A stretch of DNA of 64,000 nucleotides from Metellina segmentata (taxonomy: Eukaryota; Arthropoda; Arachnida; Araneae; Tetragnathidae), in contig OX375877.1 of the NCBI GenBank assembly GCA_947359465.1, positions 28,903,235 to 28,967,234 on the forward strand, read 5' to 3'. The notes below the pieces were generated by a model. The model worked only from the letters and a program-made list of their open reading frames with translations, was not told the DNA's origin and did no database searches. Shown here piece by piece: positions 25,131-35,395 of the stretch; position 1 is the stretch's first letter, and each line of letters opens with the position of its first letter. The translations under genes were made by a program, and so were the position numbers.

Positions 25131-25246
25131 CCTAAGGGAGGGAGACGAAATATTTTTTCTTTTTTGTTTTCTCTTTCACCATTCAGTTAGTTCAAAAAAT
25201 TTTCTTCGGCAGCTGTTTTGGATAACACACCCACTCTTCTATCCTT
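24830..25246. repeat. 417-bp direct repeat X, left copy
   Basis: Runs from GGCCACACTTGTAACAGG to CTTCTATCCTT, directly before the left LTR of the inserted gypsy. The right copy (29,700-30,116) has the same length; I see a single difference (GGTAGCTG against GGTCGCTG). See findings. Confidence 0.95.
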
Positions 25247-25474
25247 TGTGACATATCGTAATCTTATATGTTTTTATATGTATGCAAGTGGCAACGTTAG
25301 TTAATGTTGTCTTGTAAAAGAAGCGGCAACGAGCCGGTGGATTATTGAGTCATGCTGACTCTAGACTATGTAATCGTATTCATTATTTAATCCAGAATTA
25401 ATAAATTAAACAAGTTAAAAGAACTACTTGTGTTATGAACTATTGTGTTCTTATTTTATGAATAACATGCAACA
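25247..25474 (+). repeat. 5' LTR
   Basis: 228 bp, TG...CA ends. By eye it matches the 3' LTR at every position, which suggests recent insertion or gene conversion. Confidence 0.95.
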
Positions 25475-25490
25475 TGGTGTCAGAAGTCTG
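25475..25490 (+). other. Primer-binding site
   Basis: TGGTGTCAGAAGTCTG follows the 5' LTR without a gap. TGG pairs with the CCA end of a tRNA. I cannot say which tRNA without a tRNA set. Confidence 0.75.
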
Positions 25491-25535
25491 TTCAAATGCT
25501 TAAGTGTTGAACGAGACTAGGCCTAACGCTCTCAG

Positions 25536-28500
25536 ATGGAAGCCTTCAGACCGCCGGGAGAACTTAAGTTCTCGTCAGGAAACCTGAAAAATAATTGGAA
25601 AAAGTGGAAGCAGCAACTGGACAATTATCTTCTTGCGACCGAAAAGGATGCTCGCCCGGATAAAGTAAAAATCGCTATCCTTCTCAACCTGCTAGGCAGT
25701 GAAGGTCTAGAACTATTCAACACGTTCCGTTTGGAAGGTGATGATAAAGATAACTTTGATGTAGTTATCAAGAAATTTGAGGACTATTGTCTACCGAGAC
25801 AAAATATCGTGTTTGAGCGTCACAAGTTCTTTACGTGCTGCCAACAGGAAGGACAAACCATAGACAATTATGTCACACAGCTGAAAACGTTATCTTCAAC
25901 ATGTGAATTCGGCGAGCAGGAAGGAGGGCTGATTCGCGACCGCATTGTTTTGGGCATACGCGACTGCGGACTTAAAGAACGTCTTCTTCGTGAACCTACG
26001 TTGGATGTCGAAAGAGCGACACAGATTGTTCGAGCGGCCGAGACCAGCAAACTACAACTTCGTTCCATGAAGGAAGATGGAGCCAGTGGAAGTGATGTGC
26101 CGGTGCATATTGTAAGCAAATTTGTAAACAAGAGACATTCATCAAAGATGTCTGAATATGACTGCAAAAAGTGCGGTAGAAGACACAAGCCACGTGAGTG
26201 TCCAGCCTTTGGAAAGTTGTGTGCAATGTGCAAACAAAAAAACCATTTTGCTGCAATGTGCAATAGTGCAAAGAAAATAGCGCATACAAAATATGGTAAA
26301 GCCCGCCAAGTGAATGAGATTCATTCTTCAGAGTCTTCACAAGAATTGTCGAATTTATTTATAGATTCTGTGACAACAGGTAATGAGACTACATGGTGTA
26401 AAAATATTTCTGTTCACAACAAATTGATTAACTTTAAATTAGACACAGGTGCAGAAGCAAACATCTTACCACTTAGTGTATTTAATAATTTAAGGTTATA
26501 TGAAAATTCTCAATTAAGTGATACTAAAAGTGTATTAGTATCTTATGGTAATTACAAGTTAAAGCCGGAAGGCGAGATACCTTTATTGTGTTCAACAGAT
26601 AAGTGTAAAAATGTTAAATTGAAATTTATTATTGTTGACGTTGAATCAAAGCCTATTTTAGGTTTAAATGGCTGTAAAATGTTAAATTTAATTCAGAGAA
26701 TTGATAGTATTGAAATATCTTGTAAAGATGAAATTCTGACCAAGTATAATGAGATATTTAAAGGCCTTGGCAAGTTCCCAGGTGACCCATATCATATTGA
26801 ATTAAAAGAACATGTAACCCCTGTTATTGACCCCCCTAGAAGAGTTCCCCAGGCCATAATTGATGAGTTAAAAGATACCTTGACTGACTTAGAATCAAGA
26901 GGCATTATATCACAGGTAAACAAGCCTACAGACTGGGTTAACAGTTTAATTGTGGTAGAAAAACCAAATGGGAAACTACGTATTTGTTTAGATCCTCGAA
27001 ATTTAAACAAGGCTATTAAAAGGGAGCACCATATAATTCCATCTAGTGAGGAAATTATCACTAGGTTGAAAGGAAATGAATTTTACACAGTTCTTGATTT
27101 AAAAGAAGGTTTTTGGCAGATTCCTTTAGATGAAGAGAGTACCGAGTTCTGTACATTCAACTCTCCATTTGGTCGATTTAAATTCAATGTTATGCCTTTT
27201 GGAGTTTCTTCTGCTCCTGAGGTATTTCAAAAACGAAGTCAAAAGTTATTTAGTGACATTCAGGGAGTGGAAATTTATTTTGATGACTTCATAGTTTCAG
27301 GAAAAACTAAAGCAGAACATGATAAAAGATTAATTGAAGTTCTAGAAAGAGCAAAAATTAATAATGTTAAGTTTAATCCTGATAAACTCCAGTTTCGAGT
27401 GCGAGAAGTAAAATACATGGGTTTAATAATTTCTAAAGAAGGTGTTAAAGCAGACAAATCCCACGTTAGGGCAATCATAGAACTTGATGAACCTAAAAAT
27501 AAGAAAGATATTAGGAGATTTTTAGGCATGATTAATTTCTTGTCAAAATTTATTCCCAATGTTTCTAAAATCACAGCTCCTTTGAGAGATTTGCTTAAAA
27601 ATAATGTGGATTTCCATTGGTCATTTGAGCAGAAACAGGCATTTGATGATATCAAACAGTTGATTAGTTCAGCTCCTGTTCTGAAAGTATTTGATAGCTC
27701 GAAAGAAATAACCATACAGTGTGACAGTTCCAAAGATGGGATAGGTGTCTGTTTGTTACAGGAAGGTCACCCTGTATCTTTTGCTTCAAGAAGCCTTACG
27801 GAAACCGAAAAGAACTATGCACAGATCGAGAAAGAGCTGCTAGCTATAGTTTTTGCTTTTCAAAAGTACCACAATTTTTTGTATGGTCATAAAGTGATAG
27901 TGCAAAGTGATCACAAACCGCTGACTGCAATTGTTGAAAAGCCAATCAGTAAAATTTCTAATCGGTTACAGAAAATGCTTCTTAAATTATTGAAGTATAA
28001 TTTTAAGGTTAGTTATCTACCAGGTAAAGATATGTATCTTGCAGATACATTATCGAGGGCTTTTATTAAAGATGCTGTGCAGGATGACCCAGAAATGTTA
28101 CAAACAGTACATTCAATTGCAAAGTATCTTCCAATGAGTATTCGCAGAGTAGAGCAATTTAGAAAAGCTCTTGGAGAGGATGAGGAGCTTAAAGAAATTA
28201 TGAATTATTGTAAAGAGGGATGGCCTGATAAAAAGAAAGTTTCAGGTAATTTAAGAAAGTATTATAATTTGCAAAACGAATTGTTCCTTATTGAAGGATT
28301 GTTGTTCTTAAATGATAAAATTATTGTCCCTAAAGTACTAAGACCTGAAATGTTATCTTTAATTCACGAATCTCATTTGGGTATAGAAAAATGCAAAAAT
28401 AGGGCTCGTGAAATTATGTTTTGGCATGGTCTCTCACGAGACATTGAAAATGTAGTACACAAATGTGCAATATGCATGAAATTTAAAAAAACACAGTCTA

Positions 28501-29462
28501 ATGAACCATTGCTTCCCCATAGTATCCCTGAAAGACCATTTCAGAAAATAGGAGTAGATGTAATGTATTATAATGGGGTAAATTATGCCATTGTTATTGA
28601 TTATTTTTCAAAGTGGATTGAGGTGGAGAAGGTTAATGGCAAAGCAGTGGTTGATATTATTCTAGTTCTGGAGAATGTTATTGCTAGATTTGGAATTCCA
28701 GAAACTATTGTGTGTGACAACAATCCATTTAATAGTTTTGAATTTAAACAATTTGCTACACAGTGGGATATGGAGCCATCTTTCATTAGTCCATATCATT
28801 CTCAAAGTAACGGGATGGCAGAAAAAGCAGTAGGCATTGTTAAAATGCTGTTCAAAAAAGCAAATGAGGAAAATAAGAAACCTGTAACAGCTCTGCTTGA
28901 GTATAGAAATACTCCCATCACAGGTTTAGGTTTGTCACCTGCTCAACTACTATTTAATCGTAGATTAAGAACCAAATTGCCTATCAGTAAAAAGTTACTT
29001 GATTCTAAAATTGAAAAAAACATTGTCCCTAGGCTTAAACAACGTCAAGACAAGCAAAAACATTATTTTGATAGAAACGTTAAAGAGCTTAAGCCATTAA
29101 CAGCTGGAGATAAGGTATTTGTACAAAATATTAAAAATAAAACTTGGGAACCTGCCATCATCCTGTCCAAAGCTAACAATCCTAGATCTTATAAAATCAA
29201 AACACAAACTGGTAGTATTTATTTTAGAAATAGAAAATACTTAACTCTTTCAAGAGTAGATAAACCTTTGAAAGAAATTGTAAACTTTGATTTTGAAATT
29301 GATGACTATATTCAGGATAATTGTTCCAGTAACTGTTCATCTTCTAGTGTAAATAATAGCCAATCTTCTGCAAGTACAAGTTCAAATATTGGACAATATT
29401 ATAAAACAAAATCGGGTCGTGTAATTAAGCGCCCTGCTTACTTAAATGAATATGCTGTATAA
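25536..29462 (+). CDS. Gag-Pol polyprotein of the young gypsy element (1,308 aa, intact)
   Basis: One frame from ATG 61 bp after the 5' LTR to a TAA that runs into the polypurine tract. In order: a capsid-like Gag region (about 1-200); two zinc knuckles, CKKCGRRHKPREC and CAMCKQKNHFAAMC (about 209-242); aspartic protease with LDTGAEANILP (Asp about 303); reverse transcriptase with VLDLKEGFWQIPL and the catalytic YFDD (about 580); RNase H starting IQCDSSKDGIGV (about 728); integrase with the HESHLG/CAIC zinc site (about 943-979), core Asp in IGVDVMYYNG and VCDNNPF, and Glu in SNGMAEKAV; then a C-terminal domain ending in the common gypsy tail SGRVIKRPAYL. It copies and integrates the element. 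All catalytic residues I can check are present, so it may still be competent. There is no envelope gene. Confidence 0.97.
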   Translation: MEAFRPPGELKFSSGNLKNNWKKWKQQLDNYLLATEKDARPDKVKIAILLNLLGSEGLELFNTFRLEGDDKDNFDVVIKKFEDYCLPRQNIVFERHKFFTCCQQEGQTIDNYVTQLKTLSSTCEFGEQEGGLIRDRIVLGIRDCGLKERLLREPTLDVERATQIVRAAETSKLQLRSMKEDGASGSDVPVHIVSKFVNKRHSSKMSEYDCKKCGRRHKPRECPAFGKLCAMCKQKNHFAAMCNSAKKIAHTKYGKARQVNEIHSSESSQELSNLFIDSVTTGNETTWCKNISVHNKLINFKLDTGAEANILPLSVFNNLRLYENSQLSDTKSVLVSYGNYKLKPEGEIPLLCSTDKCKNVKLKFIIVDVESKPILGLNGCKMLNLIQRIDSIEISCKDEILTKYNEIFKGLGKFPGDPYHIELKEHVTPVIDPPRRVPQAIIDELKDTLTDLESRGIISQVNKPTDWVNSLIVVEKPNGKLRICLDPRNLNKAIKREHHIIPSSEEIITRLKGNEFYTVLDLKEGFWQIPLDEESTEFCTFNSPFGRFKFNVMPFGVSSAPEVFQKRSQKLFSDIQGVEIYFDDFIVSGKTKAEHDKRLIEVLERAKINNVKFNPDKLQFRVREVKYMGLIISKEGVKADKSHVRAIIELDEPKNKKDIRRFLGMINFLSKFIPNVSKITAPLRDLLKNNVDFHWSFEQKQAFDDIKQLISSAPVLKVFDSSKEITIQCDSSKDGIGVCLLQEGHPVSFASRSLTETEKNYAQIEKELLAIVFAFQKYHNFLYGHKVIVQSDHKPLTAIVEKPISKISNRLQKMLLKLLKYNFKVSYLPGKDMYLADTLSRAFIKDAVQDDPEMLQTVHSIAKYLPMSIRRVEQFRKALGEDEELKEIMNYCKEGWPDKKKVSGNLRKYYNLQNELFLIEGLLFLNDKIIVPKVLRPEMLSLIHESHLGIEKCKNRAREIMFWHGLSRDIENVVHKCAICMKFKKTQSNEPLLPHSIPERPFQKIGVDVMYYNGVNYAIVIDYFSKWIEVEKVNGKAVVDIILVLENVIARFGIPETIVCDNNPFNSFEFKQFATQWDMEPSFISPYHSQSNGMAEKAVGIVKMLFKKANEENKKPVTALLEYRNTPITGLGLSPAQLLFNRRLRTKLPISKKLLDSKIEKNIVPRLKQRQDKQKHYFDRNVKELKPLTAGDKVFVQNIKNKTWEPAIILSKANNPRSYKIKTQTGSIYFRNRKYLTLSRVDKPLKEIVNFDFEIDDYIQDNCSSNCSSSSVNNSQSSASTSSNIGQYYKTKSGRVIKRPAYLNEYAV

Positions 29463-29471
29463 AAGGGAGGA
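29463..29471 (+). other. Polypurine tract
   Basis: AAAGGGAGGA follows the TAA stop and abuts the 3' LTR (TGTGACAT). It is the expected plus-strand priming site. The 3' untranslated internal region is only these few bases. Confidence 0.85.
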
Positions 29472-29699
29472 TGTGACATATCGTAATCTTATATGTTTTT
29501 ATATGTATGCAAGTGGCAACGTTAGTTAATGTTGTCTTGTAAAAGAAGCGGCAACGAGCCGGTGGATTATTGAGTCATGCTGACTCTAGACTATGTAATC
29601 GTATTCATTATTTAATCCAGAATTAATAAATTAAACAAGTTAAAAGAACTACTTGTGTTATGAACTATTGTGTTCTTATTTTATGAATAACATGCAACA
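29472..29699 (+). repeat. 3' LTR
   Basis: 228 bp, identical by eye to 25,247-25,474. Confidence 0.95.
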
Positions 29700-30116
29700 G
29701 GCCACACTTGTAACAGGTCGCTGTGGGTCTATTTAGTGGTGGGGTTGGCACTGCTTGGGTTTGGATAGGTCTAGGTCTCCAAGGTTTTCGTGGCAAATAT
29801 GGTGATCTCCATGGTCTGGATGATGGTCCCTGATACTGTTGTGGTCTCCTACTCCATGGTTGCTGTAATCCAGTCCATGGTGGGAAGGCAAGGGTCGGTC
29901 GTCTCCAAGGTGAGGTTGTTCCGCTGAGGGACTTGAACTCCAAGAACCTGGAGATCGGCTCTTTCCACCGACGACCTTTATGTACACACCGTGAACCATT
30001 CCTAAGGGAGGGAGACGAAATATTTTTTCTTTTTTGTTTTCTCTTTCACCATTCAGTTAGTTCAAAAAATTTTCTTCGGCAGCTGTTTTGGATAACACAC
30101 CCACTCTTCTATCCTT
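29700..30116. repeat. 417-bp direct repeat X, right copy
   Basis: Same 417 bp as 24,830-25,246, starting exactly at the 3' LTR edge and ending CTTCTATCCTT before CGTAAAG. On the minus strand it encodes the same Pro/Arg-rich Gag tail, here cut within the zinc knuckle (CYKCGL) by the LTR. Confidence 0.95.
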
Positions 30117-30281
30117 CGTAAAGAAAAACAATAAACAATTCCTCTTTCACCTTAACCGCGGCAGAAAAAGACAAACTACCGCCATTGTTGGTCACTTTCA
30201 TCGTGCTTAAATCTTTTTAAAAACTTCAAATTAGCATCGTGCCGCCGGGTTTCGCGACAGGAATTAAATCCTGTCGACTTA

Positions 30282-30558
30282 TGACGACTTTCTTACTAGT
30301 CTCACTACTTATTTACTCATAAAATACGAGCAGGACAGAGAGCAATCAAAAAGACGTCTTTATTAGACCACAGTCATGATTGAGTGCTACAAGAGATGGC
30401 GCAACAAGTTACAAGTTGCGTATCAACAAATTAATTATTCCGTGATCATCAATACTCAGACAAATTTCATTGCCTTATACGGTATCATTTGATGGGACAT
30501 CTTACTATAAATAGATGGGAACAGATAGAGTGGAAAGATGAATTTAGCTTTGCTTAGA
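30282..30558 (-). repeat. Truncated 5' LTR of the minus-strand gypsy
   Basis: Begins TGACGACTTTCTTACTAG on the plus strand, matching the left LTR start TGACAACTTTATTACAAG, and keeps about 270 bp. Homology stops at the TA-repeat preceding the Tc1 relic. A T-arm-like inverted repeat, GCGACAGG...CCTGTCG, lies next to it at about 30,254-30,276, where a primer site could be. Confidence 0.82.
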
Positions 30559-30570
30559 ACTTTTATATAT

Positions 30571-31135
30571 ATATATATAAAGGTTTCGTTTCGAGAGGTA
30601 TGCAAAAAAGGCAGTCGTATAGGAAACCAGAATTGAAATTTTAGAGAAATTGCAAGTAAGTGCTGTTAAAAAAATGTTTAGAACTTTCGTACGATTAGTT
30701 TTCCAGACAGGCGTGTTTCTATTGCTTCGAGAAGACGAATGGATGATAATAGTGAGCGCTGTCGTTCTGTGGGACGCCTTGAAGCAGGGCAATCAATCAC
30801 TGTAGTTGCTCTTTTCTTCGGCATTCATCATTCCGTCATTTCACGATTATGGAAACAATTCCAAGCAAGCTAAACAGTTGTTCGAATACCGGTGGCCGGC
30901 CACCTAAAACCCCAGTGGAAGATCGATATATTGCTGTTTTAGCGAAGCGGAATCGAAGTCCAACCTCCACACGTATGACATCTATGGTTGCAGCGTCCAT
31001 TGGTAAGATGATATCTGCCACTACTGTGCGCCTAGGGTTAAACGTGAATGGACTGTACGCCCAGGTACCACGAGTTTGTGTTCCTCTATCCGTCCAATCC
31101 AGAGGGGCATGATTAAGTTTGTGTCGGCGACAAAT
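30571..31135 (+). pseudogene. Truncated Tc1 relic, sister of 14,829-15,797
   Basis: Shares TTTCGTTTCGAGA, GAGCGCTGTCGTTCTGTGG and the frame ASIGKMISATTVR / QVPRVCVPLSVQSRGA with the copy at 14.8 kb. It breaks off at the position equivalent to CRRHMNW, where hAT-like sequence begins. A TA repeat borders its left side. Confidence 0.85.
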
Positions 31136-31480
31136 GCAACTACAAATTTATCACGAGGCAATTCCAACCTTTTTATTGCTTCATCAAGCACATTTCTAAC
31201 ATCGATACCACGAGAGTTGTTTCGCTAAGAGCTAAGAGGTCTAATATTTCTTACTCCACATTTACATCTGTAGATACATAGCATACAAAAACGGCCAATT
31301 GTGGAACATCCTGGATGTCTGTAGACTCGTCGAGGGCTAAACTAAATTCTGTACATTTTTTCAACTACGACTTGAACGCCTCACTTAGTCAATTTAACAA
31401 GATTCCTGAAAACTGTTCTGAAATAATAGGAAAAAAAACGGATTTAAATTTTCAATGGAAGCTACTCTTAACGAAGAGCC
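31136..31480 (-). pseudogene. hAT transposase fragment (ZBED/GTF2IRD2-type), minus strand
   Basis: The minus-strand translation reads FSLALDESTDIQDVPQLAVF, then VCYVSTDVNVE, a stop, EILDLLALSETT and, in another frame, SRGIDVRNVLDEAIKRLELP. The ALDESTD and LDLLALSETTRGID blocks are hallmarks of hAT-type transposases domesticated in ZBED-like genes. Frames are broken and both ends are missing. Confidence 0.75.
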
Positions 31481-31761
31481 GCATTTATCCCCCCCCCCTG
31501 GCACAGAGGGTCGTCAACTACAACGAAAGGACTTTGGATGTAACGAACTTCAATTCTGCCGAGTCGGAGTTTTTTCTTGATTCTTTGATGCACTCGATAT
31601 TATAGAAAACCCAAGTTGCACAGAACTTTTTTTAATACACAAATGAGTAAAAACGCTCTCATGTGTATTATTTAACCTAAACTTTTGTACCAACCCAATA
31701 TAATTGGTACATAAATAGGGTTTAAGGGGAACTTTTAAACTACTATTTACAGAAAGTTCTT

Positions 31762-32371
31762 CGAGGGCTGTTCAATACAGAATGATCATAAATTAATAAA
31801 AATGTTTTTCTGTACTAATCCTCCAAATTTTTATGGTCTTTCTCGAAATACTCCCCATTACATGCAATTTACTTTCCCACCTCTTTTCCAGTCTTTAAAC
31901 ACATACTGGAAGCCATTTTTTGACCGGTCCTTCAAAATCTCCTACGCAACTTCTACCATTGCCTGTGATGATGAAAACCGCTTTTCCCGGAGGTGTTTCT
32001 TTAAATTCGGAAAAAGAAAAAATCGCATAGTGCTAAATCAGGACTATATGGAGGATGGGGAACACACATGACTCTCCCCGTAATCTTCCTGTAGCATCAC
32101 ATAGACTTCAGTTGGCGATTTTTTAAAGCGAAAACTAAATTTCAATGCAGTGTATTGCACTTCGCGTGTCACATCCATTTTTGCCGTAGGCGAAAGTAAA
32201 ACTAGGCGTTCTTGGCCGGCTGCCAAGGCCCCAGCAATGACGTCATGACCGTGAAACTTTTGCTATCTATTCTCCACTTATCCCGCTACACATTCAATAT
32301 GAATTTTATTTTTCTTGGTTTTTTAATCACCTTTAAAAAAATTATGATCATTCTTTATTGACCAGCCCTCG
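31762..32371 (-). mobile_element. Internally deleted mariner element
   Basis: TIRs CGAGGGCTGTTCAATACAGA (31,762) and, inverted, CGAGGGCTGGTCAATAAAGA (ending 32,371) bound 610 bp. TA follows the right end; the left TA is lost. The minus strand encodes the transposase start (ALKFSFRFKKSPTEVYVMLQ) joined to the C-terminal part (DFF.F, LKKHLRGKRFSSSQAMVEVA and FQYVFKDWKRGGK, in changing frames). The catalytic centre is deleted. Confidence 0.87.
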
Positions 32372-32624
32372 TATTAAAAATGCTACTACTATTTCACAAG
32401 TGCTTTTTGTGCTGCAGCCCTGTAAATTACACAGCCTTTTTCATGACTCGATAAACCTGGAAAAGTTTCATTTCTCCCAGCTATTCTTAAACGGCCACAA
32501 AACATTCTTTGGTGAAATGACTGGCTTGTAGAGGAAAAATCCAACGATTTTCTAAACTGATTATTCAGATTATCATGGTATTAATGCTCAGCTAGTTATA
32601 TTTATTTCATTCATGTTGTCCACT

Positions 32625-33095
32625 TTAACCCTTTGCCAGTTTTGCCCGGGCGCTGTTTTCGCGCCTTTACTGATTTTCCCGTACGGCATGCGGGCAATCT
32701 CATTTCTCCGTCGCTTTTACTGTTTTGCCTGTATTTTTTCTATTTTCAATACCAAATTATTCGTATAGATGCCGTTAGTTTTCCACTAAATGGTAGTTTG
32801 CAAAGTCTATTTTGTATGACTCGGCAAATTTTTATCATTCAGTGCTTAGCTTTCTCCGTGTATTTTACTTTTACTGATGATTTGACAGCTTTATTGATGT
32901 ACAAGAAGTGCAAACTATTTTTACCTAATATTGTGGCAGATTCAGAACGTATGCAGCTAATTTCTTCGGACTGTGATTCGGAATCAGAATAAGAAATATC
33001 TGTAAATGAGTCTGGGAGTAGTGAAAGCTTTCTAGATGACTTTGATACTAGGATACAGGAATCAACTTCTGACAATAACAGGCACAACTGCAAAA
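32625..33095 (+). mobile_element. Possible piggyBac-like left end
   Basis: TTAA at 32,625-32,628 is followed by CCCTTTGCCAGTTTTGCCCG, the style of a piggyBac terminus. About 270 bp inside, the plus strand reads ADSERMQLISSDCDSESE, stop, EISVNESGSSES, resembling the acidic N-terminus of piggyBac transposases. No right end was found and the frame is broken. Confidence 0.4.
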
Positions 33096-33099
33096 TAAT

Positions 33100-33639
33100 T
33101 TACTACCACTAATTACCACCCACTTTTCCTCTTTTATTTATTCATCCATATGACATCAACTGACACAAATTTTATATTATTTTCCTCTATTTTCCTTGAG
33201 AGGAATTTTAAAATTTAAAATTAACATTACAAGAAGGAAGGCCAATTTCTTGAAATGCACTTTCTCCAGAGAACATTTGAGTTGAAAGCTTTGTATTTTT
33301 GAATAAATATAAGAGGATGTTATATGTTTCCGTAATTCATCCATGCTTTCAGAATTGGAAATATGAATTAAGTGGTACTTCATTATGGACAAACAACTTT
33401 TAAGATTACACATATAGCTTTCATATTCCCAAGTTAAAATGTCAGATGACTGTCCACACTTCTCTGAAGAATATAGTGGGTGTAGGGAGGCTGTTCCGTA
33501 TCTAGTGAAGAAAAAAAGGTGTGGCAAGGAGCGCGAATTGCACTGAAGAACATCGTAACTTATGATTAATAAAAAATCGGCCCAAAATTTTGATAAATTA
33601 AGGAAAAATTGCTCTGCAAAGACTTTATTTGTTCTGCGA
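33100..33639. other. Unassigned stretch
   Basis: A 116-codon minus-strand frame (33,177-33,527) has no recognisable domain. The region may belong to the gypsy remnant to its right or to the piggyBac-like element on its left. Confidence 0.4.
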
Positions 33640-34480
33640 CGTACGTCGCAGTTTTAAGCACTTTCTGCTCCCAGGGTTGAAGCTGACGTGGATTCATATT
33701 CTTCTGAAGTACCATTTGCCAAGAGTTCATTCAATTCCTTTTTCAAATTTTTTTCTTGTCAGGGGACATGCGATAGGGTGGCAGCGAAACAGGAGGATTA
33801 TTTCCTGTTTTAATCTAATGTTGAATCGTGAGTTGCTTTTTCCCCTGGTCGAAATATACCTGAGATATTCTCTAACAATGCGTTTAATTATGATCTTTGT
33901 TCGCTAGTGGTGTGCCTTCCTTCATCGTCTTTCAGATGTATTGAACTGACATCAATATCTGTTTTTATTACTTCGACGGTTCTTTGGAGAGTGTCTTCGG
34001 CAAAAGGAAACTTTCGTCTCGGACAGTTAATAAAAAACCACTGGTGATTTGGAACATTCAACACTATTTAGCTTTGTACAAAAAGTCTGTCCCTAACAGA
34101 GTTCTATTCTTTTTCTCTGTTTGAAAGGCAATTCGGTTCTGACTGAAAGTCCTTCAATTTCGATATCTACTGGGTTTTGAGTACCTCGGTTTCTCTCTCA
34201 AAGCCATCAGTGAAGTGTGGCGTTTAGAACTGCTTTTTCACATTTTATTCCTTTTTCTCTCAAAAATCGGTATAGCACTTCACCAGCACATGCTATACCA
34301 TTCATCCCATTTATTGTGATTCTCTATAGGGTTGTTTGATATTGTCGATCTGAACACGAACGAATATTCAAAGAGCTAAATTCTGTGCTTTTCACTGTTG
34401 TATCTTGAGAACAGGTGTGACTTCAGTTTTATAACTCCCACTTTTCCGCATCCATAGCAACTGAGTTGAAGTCGATCCTC
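33640..34480 (-). pseudogene. Gypsy remnant: zinc knuckle, protease and RT start, minus strand
   Basis: From right to left the minus strand gives a knuckle-like QLSCYGCGKVGVIK (about 34,430), a linker/protease-like ITINGMNGIACA (about 34,310), then CPRRKFPFAEDTLQRTVEVI, ISGIFRPGEKATH, and the pre-RT block NPPVSLPPYRMSPDKKK with KKELNELLANG (about 33,720). Frames change repeatedly. This order is that of a Gag-Pol junction to early RT. It is a different subfamily from the two gypsies at 20-30 kb. Confidence 0.72.
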
Positions 34481-34990
34481 ACTCTCAATGTCGTTTCTAT
34501 GGAACGGATTCTAGGATTTCTGTGGAACATTTGATATTGAGTTGTAAAAAAACATTTAAAACAACCAATTACCAATTTTATTATTTGCATACAAGAAACA
34601 CAGAAAGGTTTTATATCCAACACAATAAAGTGAGATGCCGAAGAATACTTTTGTACCCATTTATTCTATACCTTCACTATATTTGTGATCTTGTTATCTG
34701 TACAATGCTAATAGAGCTCATCTTATAATTTCAAGAGAAAAAAGATCAATGTTAATTCATTGTTTCAGAAAGATTAACCAAGGTTTTTAGCGAAATATAT
34801 GTAACGTCATAAATTTTTACATTTTAGAATACTTAAGAAATAAAGTCAGAAAATTGCAAGAACATATTGAGAATTAATTCGTTTTAATTATTCATTTTTA
34901 GCTTTTAGTTCAGTTCTTAAGTATACGTTTCAAACTTTCAGCATATTTGTGTTCTTTTTAATTATTATTATTACCTACAAAAGTATCAGG

Positions 34991-35250
34991 GTAGTCCGGT
35001 TGGAAGAGTAACGGATAAGCAACCCGAGGATTGCGAGTTAGAAACTTTATCTAACCAAAGACCTTCGTGTACATGGACACGTTAACGTGGAAGTTTGGTG
35101 AGTGGGGAACCATCTCAAGTGTGACCTCGTCATCTGACTGTGGTTCAAAATTACGACGTGTTGTACTCGGTTCTTACCCTTCCGGATCGTCGCCAATAAC
35201 CCGTTGCGTTCAGCCCCAGTGTGATGTTGATTGAACTACCTACCTATAAA
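34991..35250 (+). repeat. SINE family copy with decayed tRNA-like head
   Basis: The head GTCCGGTTGGAAGAGTAACGG (A-box region) and GGATTGCGAGTT (degraded B box) are followed by the family body and a CTACCTACCTA tail. Confidence 0.78.
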
Positions 35251-35395
35251 AATATCACCTATGATAGACAAAATATTTTATTTACATTCGTTATACGATG
35301 TATTCACAAATAATTCATTGTAATACCGTAGCTATATACCTTTTCGATTTTTCTATTTTGTCTGGTTATTTTCCGCCCTTATCCCAATAATTATC

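Larger units (their letters stand above)
25247..29699 (+). mobile_element. Complete young Ty3/gypsy retrotransposon
   Basis: 4,453 bp with two 228-bp LTRs (TGTGACATATCG...CATGCAACA) that appear identical, a primer-binding site starting TGG right after the 5' LTR, one uninterrupted Gag-Pol frame, and a polypurine tract touching the 3' LTR. It sits inside the minus-strand gypsy. There is no 5-bp target duplication at its edges (TCCTT on the left, GGCCA on the right). Instead a 417-bp duplication flanks it. Confidence 0.97.
19733..30558 (-). mobile_element. Decayed minus-strand Ty3/gypsy element, interrupted by a younger gypsy
   Basis: Two copies of one sequence, 19,733-20,128 and 30,282-30,558, lie in the same orientation about 10 kb apart and act as LTRs. 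Between them on the minus strand, right to left, are a short Gag remnant with a zinc knuckle, protease, RT, RNase H and integrase. A second gypsy (25,247-29,699) is inserted in the Gag part, and a Tc1 relic has cut off the outer part of the right LTR. The purine-rich tract GGGAAGGGGAA sits next to the left LTR (20,129-20,143), as expected for the 3' polypurine tract. Confidence 0.85.

Noticed and set aside
24830..25246. 417-bp repeat X as an LTR of the inserted element
   Set aside because: The element has its own 228-bp LTRs with TG...CA ends, PBS and PPT. X encodes the Gag tail of the host element.
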